The notes beneath the pieces were generated by a model. It saw only the letters and a program-made list of their open reading frames with translations, did not search any database and had not been told where the DNA came from. Positions 51,956 through 62,170 of a stretch of DNA of 64,000 nt are shown here, one piece after another. This stretch comes from Palaemon carinicauda (Eukaryota > Arthropoda > Malacostraca > Decapoda > Palaemonidae), in contig NC_090768.1 in assembly GCF_036898095.1 (NCBI RefSeq), positions 48,663,092-48,727,091 on the forward strand, read 5' to 3'. Both the position numbers and the translations under genes were made by a program. Positions within the stretch are counted from its first letter, which is position 1; every line of letters begins with the position of its first letter.

Positions 51956-52104
51956 TAATGGTACTGAGAGAGTACATTAAACATTTGTAAGCTTCTGGTT
52001 CCATAATAAATTTAAATTTACATCTATCTTGACCCCGTCTATGTTGCCCTTCTAATGTGAAGCTATTGTGCGATGTGCAAAGATCAATATTGCTCTCGAA
52101 ATAT

Positions 52105-52205
52105 TCCTCCTTGTAATGGGGTAATGCCATTAGTGCACCTCATGTAATTCACAATTGGCATTTGTTGATGGTCTTTGTAGCATCCTTTTAGCTACACATT
52201 ATTTA
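52105..52205 (+). mobile_element. SINE-like family 2, 5' fragment
   Basis: GGGTAATGCCATTAGTGCAC then CTCATGTAATTCACAATTGG and GGTCTTTGTAGCATCCTTTT parallel the starts of the copies at 14.07 and 16.83 kb. Confidence 0.5.
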
Positions 52206-52794
52206 GCAGCATTTCATGACTTTTCTGGAGACTTTTGCCATATGGCCCAAGTGGTTTTATTTAATGGACATTGCTGTGATTCAGTTTCTTGTTTTACTTG
52301 GTTTTATTATTGGAATCCGTACTGTAGTGTCACTCTTTTATTATGTATTTAGCATTTCTAGTCAGTTTTTAATGCCAGAGTTTTTTTGGTTGGATTTAGC
52401 AGCTCAGTTAGTAGGATGAGTTTTTTTTTTTATTGAATTTTAGTTATTGTTACCTAATTTTACATGCCTTAGTATTCTTATAAAATACTTTCAAGTTTTC
52501 GGTACAAGTGCCCATCACAGATAAGTTTTGAATCCTCTTCCCCCTACTATGGATCGTAAAAACTTGATTATCAGTCAGATTAATGTCATGGACATTTTGA
52601 AAGAGTGTCTTTTCAGATGTGAACATTTCCAGAAAAATTTTGAATACATTATACTAGTCTGGAAATTAATTGAAATACTGTTGGTAGTGGTATTGGTAAA
52701 CTGTTAGGTATAGGCTACCCCATAACGAGAAAGCTAGACTCTGTAGCATCTAAATAGTAGGAGGCTCTTGTATTTTGTGATGATGCCTATAATA

Positions 52795-52950
52795 CAATTT
52801 TACAGTAATACTGTATTTTCCTTTGATAATAATTTGTCTCCTTTGATAGCAGAGATAATATCAATCCAGTAATAGGCCAACCATTTTACAGTACAGTAGT
52901 ATTTTTCTTTGATAATAATGTCCCCTTTGATAGCAGAGATTAGGAGATGA
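52795..52950. repeat. two-copy tandem duplication, unit about 87 bp
   Basis: TTTTACAGTA, TTTGATAATAAT and CCTTTGATAGCAGAGAT appear in order near 52798 and again near 52884. Confidence 0.8.
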
Positions 52951-53094
52951 TTTTTACAATTATATGGCCTGTAGTTTGGTAGGTTAGGGACGACTCGTAT
53001 TGATGATATCGGCCAGTTGGTAAGAATGATGAAATTATAGTGATATTAATTGAAGGATGTCTTATCAAAAAAAAAAAAAAAAAAGCATTTCCAT

Positions 53095-54090
53095 GGTATT
53101 TACTTTTGAGAAACACATTAGGTCTGTGTCTTCTTCCATCGCTCAAAAAAGTGGCTTATTGAGAAAGTCTCAAGATTTTCAGTGATCAATGTATTCTGAA
53201 GAAGTGTTTTAATTCTTTCATTCTACCTTGTTTTGAGTATTGATCTCCTGTGATCTTCAGCTGCAGAATCTCGTCTTAATTTGTAGGACAGAAACTTACT
53301 TTCTATTACATTCCTTATTCATGATCTAGATATTAATCTTTGGCACCGATGTTCAATTAGTTCATTATGCATGTTGCATAAGATTTTTCATAATTCTGAC
53401 CATCATTTACATTTAGATCTTCCTGGACAATTTCATCCTGTTCGTAATACTAGGCAAGCAGTTAATTCTAATAGCCAGGCCTTCTCCATCATGAGGCTCA
53501 ATACTTCTCAGTATTCTAGAAGTTTTTTTTCCAGCTGTGACCAAGTTGTGGAACGATCTTCCTAATTGGGTAGTTGAATCGGTAGAACTTCAAAAGTTCA
53601 AAGTTGCTGCAAATTTTTTTTTTGTTGAACAGGCAGACATAAGTCTTTTTATAGTTTATATAAAATCAAACCATTGTTCTCTAGTCTTGGGTAGTGCCAT
53701 AGCCTCTGTACCATGGTCTTCCACTGTCTTGGGTTAGAGTTCTCTTGCTTGAGGGTACACTCGGGCACACTATTCTACCTAATTTCTTTTCCTCTTGTTT
53801 TGTTAAAGTTTTATAGTTTATATAGGAAATATTTACTGTAATATTGTTACTCTTCTTAAAATATTTAATTTTTCCTTGTTTCCTTTCCTCGCTGGGCTGT
53901 TTTCCCTGTTGGGGCCCCTGGGCTTATAGCCTTCTGCTTTTCCAACTGGAATGATTTATTGTTAATTTGTTCTCATCATTTATTTATTTCCTTTCCTCAC
54001 TGGGCTATTTTTCCCTATTGGAGCCCTTGGCCTTATAGCATCCTGCTTTTCCAAATAGGGTTGTAGCTTTAGCAAGTAATTATAATAATC
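53095..54090 (+). mobile_element. non-LTR retrotransposon C-terminus and tail, with nested SINE
   Basis: After an A18 run at 53067-53084 the sequence follows the LINE copy at 31.0-31.6 kb: TTGAGAAACACATTAGGTCT, the INLW/HR segment near 53335, NTRQAVNSNSQAFSIMRLN (53446-53506), SQYSRSF, KLWNDLPNWVVESVELQKFK (53540-53600) and a stop near 53641. The 3'UTR begins TTTTTATAGTTTATATAAAA and is then interrupted by the SINE. It resumes near 53949 (ATGATTTATTGTTAATTTG) and ends in the shared tail to 54090 (GAGCCCTTGGCCTTATAGCA). 5'-truncated and frameshifted near 53530. Confidence 0.82.
53664..53947 (+). mobile_element. SINE-like family 1 copy nested in a LINE tail
   Basis: AAATCAAACCATTGTTCTCT through CTTGGGTTAGAGTTCTCTTG to the tail TGTTGGGGCCCCTGGGCTTA and TTCCAACTGG. 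It lacks the SINE head, starting mid-element. The LINE 3'UTR continues on its far side. Confidence 0.8.
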
Positions 54091-57000
54091 GGTACGGCCA
54101 AACTATTAACAGATACGAACTTGTGGTTTATTACATTATATCAAAGAATAATCGCACTTTGTAATGCTGTAAGCAAAATATCCTTGCAATCCTTACAAAG
54201 AAAAACAGCATGTAAGTGAAATTTTTGCCAAAAACTTTAAAACATTTTGAAATACAGTATTCATAAAAATATAATTGTTAAAGGACTTTATTTCATATGG
54301 AATTTGTGAAGAAATGGCTGATCTCTCATGATGTATTGATGATTTTGCTATTTATTCAATTGGTAATGAGCAGTGATTGATTACTAAATGCAATTATTTA
54401 CTGTGAGCAATGACTATGTGACATCATATTTGCATTGATGTTACTTAGTATAACTAAGGACTTGATAGGAAAATCTGAAATATACATTGGAAAGATACGT
54501 AAATTTTACGTAACGAAAGTAAAACCGATATGTATTGTTAAAAAGAAATTGATTTTCGTAAAGCAAATCGGCAGTCCTTGGTATTCATGGTTCAGAGATC
54601 TATATAATTAAAAGTTTTGACTATTCTTAATTAGGACTGCTGTACCCAGCCGACATTTTCACTTTGCACCCACTTGACCTTCACCCTTCCCTGCATAACG
54701 TAGTAATGGAAAGTCAAACAAATATAAATGACAACTTTGTAGCAAACTCATGTAAACTATTCAGTGATAAACCCATTGCATAGAAATTCTAGTAATAATA
54801 ATTATTAAAAGAGTTTAATTCACACGTTATGTTTTTCTAGTAATAAAAATTATTAAAAGAATAATTCATACATTATGTTAAACTAAATATTTTAAATGTA
54901 ATATAAAATGCTGATTAGAAATATAAATTTGCATTACAGTTATAGGATAAGATTCTCTCTGGAATTAAAGATAGTTTGTTATTTCAATGTACAAAAATAA
55001 ATAAATTTTAATTTACGATAATCGGTATTTTAGCGAAGAAAATGTGCAATTTACAATAATCAGTATTTTAGTAAAGAAAATGTGCACTAATAAAGTTTTT
55101 AGTTACCATCATGTGGTGATATGAAATACAGTATATTCAGTTATGATAAGTCAAATCAAACAGGAAATGAAGTTAACTTCCCAGTTCCGTTAGCTCGTAA
55201 ATCACTCAAGAGCTCAAACTTTTTTTTTTATTTCTGACCAGTGAAATTTTTCTTAAATTGAAGAAGAATGGAAATTAGATCGGCTCATATTTCATGTTCT
55301 TATCTTATGCTATAAACAGATTTCTTTTAAAAGAAGTTGAATTTTTTCCGTTAAGAAATGAGAGGAAAAAATTTCTTTTTAAAACAAACAAATCCATGTC
55401 AGCTTTGAGGGGAAGTAACTTAAAATAGAATCCACATGTTTCTCCTGACAGAGATAGGAAAAGAATATTGAATTGAATTCATATTAAATATTTTGGGCCA
55501 CTTAAGATTTTTACATTCTAGTTATATTAAATAAAATGCTTGTAATTTTGTTTTGCAGGAAGGAATCATGTACAGTATTATAATTGTCAATAAGCTTAAA
55601 ATAATTGGAAGGAAAGGAAGGAAAAAATTTAAAGGATAATACTGTAGATTAAAATTTAATGTAGAGAGAGGGTATTAATGCAGTACAGTATGTGGTAACA
55701 AAGTATATTTACCTTGAGAGAGAATGGTAGATAAATTCAAATATTCATAAAAATATTAGAATCATGTTCAAACTTTTTGTGGAAATTATATAGAAGTCAC
55801 CTTTTATGATTAAAAAAAATTGCAAGAGTACTCCTTGATCACTGTTAGTACACTGTAAGAGAATATTTTATTATAACAGCTTCTGACACTTGTAAACAAT
55901 GTGATGTGAATATGATGCTGCAAATATTTCTGAGAAATAAGTATTCGACTCATATTTATATTGTTTCTCTCAAAATTGTTTAAATGTTGACATAACCCTT
56001 TCTTTGGTATAATGCATACCCATAAGTTGAATGTTGAGTTGATCAGGAGGTCGATGGCAACTGTATAGCCATTAGTATGCCTTGGTTCCTTTGTATGTGT
56101 AGGTCTCATCCTGTTTACAAGTATGTTGGTCATGTTTGTTTATCTTTAGCCCATGATCTATATACAGTTTATGTTTATGATTTCAAGTTTAACATTTCAG
56201 TAGGATATTTTTTCTTTAAATGTCAACGAGAGTAGTTCAAGCAACTTTGTGAAAGGATTGTTTTATTTTATTGTTTTGAAGGATGTGGTTTGCTAACAGT
56301 TCCTCCTCTTTAATAGTTTTGTTCAGCTGATAGCAGACTACTGTTTTGATTTAAAATTTAAAAGTAAATTAAAGTTTAGTTCAGAGAAAAACTACGTTAG
56401 ATGATGTTGAAATGCCATTCAAGCTCTTTTTGAGTTGTCTGTGGGGTAAATTTAGAGTAGTGAGCTGAAGCTTTTACTGTTAGGCTTCATTTGTGCATCT
56501 AAAAAGGCCAGTAAGACCTGGCAAGACAGTGCTTTTATCCTAACCTGCCCTGTCTCAACCATATGCTAACTTCCAGTCAGTAGGGTTCTGGTGGTCTACA
56601 GTGATGTCAAAGTCGAACTCCTCTACACAAGCCACGCATTCGAAGTTGTGTATCAGAATAGACTGGTACCTGTATTTCAAAACTGAAATACATCTATCTG
56701 TTGAAGCAGGTGTTGTTAGACCTTCTTATGCATACAGTATATGTTGTGACATTTCATATTTTTTCAGTGGACTGCGACAGATTTTATATAAATCTTAAAG
56801 TTTCCTCTGATAGCTGAACGGCTACATTAGGTTTTGAATGGCAGTTAGACATGAAAGTTTACTCATTCCCATTATTCTGAATTTTAAGAAATTCTGTTAC
56901 ATAACTGGTTTGAAGAATCCTATTCTAGATCTGTGTTTAGGTCTTGGTATGGCTCCTCGTGTATTTTTTAACTGGTTGTTGGAGGGGATTAAACTAGTAT

Positions 57001-60000
57001 GGTAGGCATCTGCTTCAGGTATTATTAAAAATTAATTTATATTTTTACTACAGAAAAAATTTGTTAACAAACAATTGGAATATAAATTACATTTTTAAGA
57101 ACATTCCTTTATTAGTCTCGCAGCTGAAATGGTCTTCATTTTAAGAGTTAAGCATCAGCTAAGCACATTGATGGACATCAGGCTTTTTCCTATAGTGTAG
57201 GTTTTAGAGAGGGAAGATAATGTTACCTCTATCTACTTTCAGAGCTAATTATTATTATAGAACAAAATGTTAGCCAAAATTTTATATTTGTTTTTGGAGA
57301 GAAAAGATGGGGATACATCAGAGAACAGGTTTCTTTGTACTTTAGGAGCTTTTAACTCTTTATTTATCAAAGACTGAAATAGTACAGTAAAAGTTTCAGA
57401 TAGGTTTATGAATTTAGTTCTTGCATTGACCTCCTTCCTGAATGCTATGTTGTTTTTGGTTAATGGCTAAGAGACTTGGCAGGGACTTGGATTCTAGTCA
57501 GATGAATGACTAGGTTTAGAATGATAAAAGGGAAGTGCTATTAATTTCATTCTTGTCAGATGAATAATGAGAAGATTCAGATTCATAAAAGGGAAGTGCC
57601 ATTAATTTTGTTCAGTGAGAAAGTTCAAGAAAGTGGTTAATATAAGTAGACAGTATATGAATCAGCAATTTGGAAATAGAGTTCCTTAGAAATAAATATG
57701 ATTTTAATAATAAAATTTATTACAGTATTTAATCACCTGATGTTAAAAGCATGCCCCTCCCCCCTCCTCATTGACTAGTGATGTCGGGTGGCTAATTATC
57801 TGGTCTCGACTTCAAAATCAAAAGAACTATGGTGTTCCCACACACAGATAGTTGCTATCAACCTCTAAATTATCTCGTTACATACTTTTTCGCATACTTA
57901 ACATAGTGGGAAATACATGTCTACATTTAAACAGCTTCAAGAGGGGAGCAATAAGATGATCAAGTGATTTAAGGTATACTGTACTCTAAAAACATTAAAA
58001 TTGCTTTTATAATAATTTAGTAAATTAACTAGAGTATGAGCAGTTATTTTGAATAATTTTTAAATATTTCATGATTTTATGATCTCGTGATATGTGTATT
58101 TGAAACTCAGCTAAATGGTATTTTTTCAATTTAATTATTTTGCATGCATTTATTCTGTATTGCCAGTAGTTAGTTCAAAGTTTGTATTGTGAGGGTTACT
58201 GTATCATAACTAAAAATATTACTTGGGTCTTCACCAGCAATTGTCAAATCCACAAATGTCAGGGGCTGACTGTACCTTGAATTTGCATTTTCACTTCATT
58301 GTTTGTTTTGTAAATATTTATTGAAGAAAATCCTTTCATTTGCAAATATTTACCAAAACAAATAGTAATATTGCGAGTGATTATTGATGATATACTCCAC
58401 TCTTTAAACATTTATGAAAATATGGATGCTCATACATGTTTGTAGATCTAGCTGTAAGGTTTCATGTAGTGTTATTCATTCAGATATCCCTTATGGTAAA
58501 AATGAGTCATCTAGTATAAAAGAATATTACTTGAGGGGAATGATTTAATCTGGGATTTGTTTGTCACTTTCTGAAAGGACTTGCAAGGGATGAAGAAAAA
58601 TGCAACATGAAAAAATGATACTAGTCAAGAAAGTGTTGTGGCGCAAGTCAAATGTTGTCTAAAGAATTAAGGAAAAAAGTTACTCTTATTTGATTATTTG
58701 GAAAATTTCAGTTGTTTTAGGGCCTTGTCACCATCTTTTGATGCAAATTCATGTTTCGTAATGCAATTCCAGTGGCTTCAGTATACTGTGTAGGTAGTAT
58801 GTGTCACATTGATAAGTTAATTTTCATAGTATATCAAGCAGAAAGTGTATGCAAGGAGCGAGACATGGGACATAAGCCAATTGCAGAGTAAGAATACTTC
58901 TGCTACATAAACTACTTTTCTTTCTGGTCGAATCTAGTGTCTAGTGACCAGAAAGCACCAGGTATTGCCAAATCAGCTCTTCCCATTGCATGTTTTGGCA
59001 AATGGAAATAACGTGGCTGGGTTCCCAGTCCTCAACCATTTTGATGAACTTGCTTGGGCCCCATAAAACTAGACTTGGAACAACTCTCTATCTCTCAAGT
59101 GTCATGGTTGATTGGTTTAGCATTTAGAGGTAGTCAGGCTGGATTTTCAAGGTTATCCAAAATATAATTGTATGGTTCCTAGGGTGACTATATTTGTGAA
59201 TAGGCTTGATTGACTTGGTCAATTGTTAGATGAGTAGGCTGTTACAAATTATACTAATAAATTAAGAACTTTAACTCATGAAAGTATTGTTTTATCACTA
59301 TATTTTTCTTTGTTGTATAAATAGGATTAATTGCATGATCTTTAAACTATATGATCTCTCATCCTCCAAATATTACTTAAAATTAAGGAATGTTGACTAA
59401 TCTAATAATGATGATTGGCATCTTTAGAGTATTGCTGCTCATGTTTATCCACCTTAAATTTAAGGGCTTAAATTTGCATGAGCTTTTTGACCAACATTGG
59501 TTAAATTGATATATGTATCTTTATTTCAATGAATCTTCCCTAATATTCATATTCTTTGACTCTCCAAGCTATAGATTTTGGCTAAGATATAGGATAAAAG
59601 TTTTCCTGGATTTCAAATTAGTCTGTGTACACCTATCTTGCATTCTTTGGTCACCAGGGTATGTTTTTTTTTTCTTGAAAGACTACATCTCTTCTAGATG
59701 AGTTTTCTTTGACAGGTTTAAGTAACTAGAAGTTTTAAATTATCTTACAGACTGGCCCTTACCAGGTAGTATGGTAGTATCGTTAGTCCTTTACTGTATT
59801 TGTTCTTTCACTTGATTTGGAAGATATTCCTCATTTTGTTCTATAAATTATCTTTATTTTTCAGTTATAATTGCACATTTTAATTAGTGTACACATACCG
59901 AAGATTGGTGCTGCATCTCTGTTGTTACTGTATCTAAATATCTTGATGATAGAAATCCAAAAATAAGAAATTACACTATTGAGTGTTGAATGATTGACGT

Positions 60001-60271
60001 TTGTAGATCATAAAGTATGGATTGGGGATAATGAAGATGAATTTAAACTCTTATTACATGCAAATATGTGAGTTTTGTACAGATGGACTTGGATGTTTTA
60101 TTAATTTTGGTAAAGATTAATATGATTCCCTGTTAATTTCATTAGCTATACTCTTTCAGATACACGTTTCAGTAAGTGACTTGTGTAAGTAAAATCTGTT
60201 GTTTGAATCAAAATATGTCGGTATGAATTTATTGCATGCTTTCTTTTCGTGTTAATGTGTTTTCCTTTCAG
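54091..60271. other. intronic, gene-free, with small local duplications
   Basis: Short two-copy duplications: AATTATTAAAAGA-containing units near 54800 and 54847; CAGTATTTTAG-AAGAAAATGTGCA units near 55027 and 55065; and a roughly 70-bp unit (GTCAGATGAAT, ATAAAAGGGAAGTGC) near 57497 and 57556. No coding exon, RNA gene or recognised transposon. The frames at 55810-56133 (minus), 56601-56798 and 59513-59701 lack motifs. Confidence 0.55.
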
Positions 60272-60304
60272 GAAGATGAACTGCAATGTCTTCAAATTTT
60301 ATAA
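60272..60304 (+). CDS. weak candidate alternative terminal exon
   Basis: A strong acceptor (GTGTTTTCCTTTCAG) precedes GAAGATGAACTGCAATGTCT. Entered in phase 0, as from 8131 or 47488, it encodes EDELQCLQIL and a TAA at 60302-60304. That would replace the Gly-Tyr-rich tail by a short acidic end. Entered in phase 1 it stays open for about 47 codons. No polyadenylation signal is obvious close by, so use is uncertain. Confidence 0.22.
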   Translation, partial: EDELQCLQIL

Positions 60305-60538
60305 TTTTTCGCCTTTCAAGATGAACTTGCAAAGATATTTTGTTGAACTAGAGTTTTTCAAGTATAGTATGTTTTCTTTTTTAGGTATATGGAGAAATAT
60401 GATTTTCTACATATAAAATTCAGATAATGTACTTTTTTTTATGTGCAGGAGAGTACAGGTATTTAATATTTAACGTCATTTTTTTTTTTCCCCCATCTAA
60501 ATTGCAAAGGTTCTCTAATTATTTTCTCCCCGTAACAG

Positions 60539-60760
60539 ACCCGTCAGAATCAGCAGGGTGGTAAGATGGCCCCAGACAGGGTCGGTAACCGCTATAACCC
60601 CATTGGCACTGGTGGTGGTTACGGTGGTGGTTATGGTGGAGGTTATGGCGGTGGTGGTAGCTCTGCAGAATCATTCTACCAGTTCTCCACACCGACGTTC
60701 AGTGGGGATGACTACACCTCATTCACAAACGTGGATGCTGGAGGCTACAGCCGGTATTAA
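60539..60760 (+). CDS. terminal coding exon of the RGG/GY-rich RNA-binding protein
   Basis: A pyrimidine-rich tract (ATTATTTTCTCCCCGTAACAG) precedes 60539. The exon is in phase 0 from its first base: TRQNQQGGK, then MAPDRVGNRYNPIG, a Gly-Tyr repeat (four GGGY-type units, about residues 24-42), then SSAESFYQFSTPTFSGDDY and a Ser/Thr/Asp-rich end finishing GGYSRY and TAA (60758-60760). It encodes 74 codons including the stop, with GC-rich third positions. The low-complexity Gly-Tyr tract is typical of hnRNP prion-like tails that support RNP condensation. It joins in frame to the RGG exon at 8049-8131. hnRNP Q/R (Syncrip) or hnRNP U-like are candidates from composition only. The methionine at 60566 is internal and not a start. 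Confidence 0.82.
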   Translation, partial: TRQNQQGGKMAPDRVGNRYNPIGTGGGYGGGYGGGYGGGGSSAESFYQFSTPTFSGDDYTSFTNVDAGGYSRY

Positions 60761-61690
60761 GTCTGGCATGCACAGTATATCCATGTTTTGAGTGACATTG
60801 CTAAGTTCCAGTTTGGAACTTAGGATGAAAAGGACAAACATTTGAATTTTGTAGATGAAAGAAAAACAGAGCTAAAAAAACTGTTAGAGGTTTAAAAAGA
60901 ATGGAAAATCTATTTGTTGTGATAGTCAATTCTACCAAAGCTTTTTGATCTTGTATTTTTCTTATTCCAACTAGGGGGGCATCATGCATTAACTTTCCAT
61001 TAGAGGAGATGCATTTTATATGAATTTATTTTCATTGTAGTCTCTTAAAAGTGGCTTCATTGCACTAAAGTATTTCCTAGCTCTGTTCATATTTGGTAGA
61101 AACGGCCGAGTCCCTAGTGTCCTTATGTCATTAATTTTGGAAATGAAAATGTTTTTCCTTGTGTGAACAGTAACAGCTAATGCCACAGTTGGTTCCTGTT
61201 CTCATCATAAATGGTTTTTTTGCTTTTTTATCTTTGTATTTCTTTGATTTTTTGTGAATTTTATTAACCAACGAAGTGTCAAAGTGTGTTTATTCATTAT
61301 TTTTATGTGGATTTACTCCCTGCAGCAGGCATGGTATGCTGCAGTAGATAGGATAATACATCTTCATTATTATTATGTTATTGTGTTATGCAGTAGGCTT
61401 ATTCATATAATCTTACTATAGGATATTGATGGTTTCATAATATCTTTTTCCATTTGAACCAGTTTTATTTTCAATATATGAAAACTGCAATCAGGTAAAG
61501 TTTAGTTTTAAGTTTTTCATTGTTATTGGTCGGTAGCAACTATACCTGAATATCAAAGAATTTTTTATTTTGTTCATTAAAAAAGTTATCAAATGTTAAA
61601 GTCATCATTTTTACAGTGCTACATTATTTTTGCTCACACTGTAATAAGTTGAGATATATTTAATAAAGTGAAACTATCGTAAAGTGTTTT
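60761..61690 (+). other. 3'UTR of the RGG-protein gene
   Basis: Begins at the stop codon and runs to about 20 bases beyond the first canonical AATAAA (61662-61667). T-rich, without conserved frames. A second AATAAA lies at 61849-61854, so a longer 3' end is possible. The true cleavage site is not determinable. Confidence 0.6.
61662..61667 (+). promoter_or_regulatory. polyadenylation signal AATAAA
   Basis: First AATAAA after the stop codon, followed within 25-30 bases by a T/GT-rich stretch (GTAAAGTGTTTTCCTTC), the usual downstream element. Confidence 0.6.
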
Positions 61691-61990
61691 CCTTCACATG
61701 CTTTCAATAGCATTCCATTTTCCAGTAAAATATTCTGAGAAATAATTGAATGCTCATTAAAGAAAATAAACATGATAAATCAGATGAGTCAACAGGCATG
61801 GAATAGAGTTGCAAATTATTGAGTATATTTTAATTGTTCCTGAATGAATAAAAACCATCGTCCTTCACCTAGGAGATAAGAGAACAGTGAAGCTGGAACA
61901 GAGCAGTTAGAATTATAAAGAGGTGTAAAGAATCGATAGGTCCTGTCAAAAGTAGGGAGCCCCCCCAAGCACCCTACTCTCAGATTTTAG

Positions 61991-62170
61991 CTGTCAGTGG
62001 ATGCACACCCTCCCACTGACTTGACCAATTTTGGCAGAATTTACGGATACTTTTCCTCTTTCCAGTGTGTTTTTGTTGGGGATGCTGCCTATCAAGTGGA
62101 AATATCCCGGAGCATTGCCGAAGACCTGCAGCACTTCTATGAGTGTCACCAAAGACCTACAGCACTTCTA
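61991..62170 (+). other. open stretch running into the first minisatellite unit
   Basis: A 60-codon frame on the plus strand (stop TAG at 61988, next stop TGA at 62171) contains CVFVGDAAYQVEIS and then SIAEDLQHFYECHQ, the last part being the first 31-bp unit. A plausible acceptor (TTTTCCTCTTTCCAG) ends at 62065. The protein is not recognised. It could be an exon from which the array arose, or chance. Confidence 0.25.

Noticed and set aside
60449..60458. Possible 10-base micro-exon (GAGAGTACAG) between good splice signals
   Set aside because: The acceptor and donor look fair, but 10 bases would shift the frame into the terminal exon and there is no independent support.
60558..60791. A 77-codon frame overlapping the terminal exon (starting MVRWPQTG)
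   Set aside because: It is an out-of-frame shadow of the Gly-Tyr exon. The other frame joins in phase with the 8049 exon and has the compositional signature of RGG/GY proteins.
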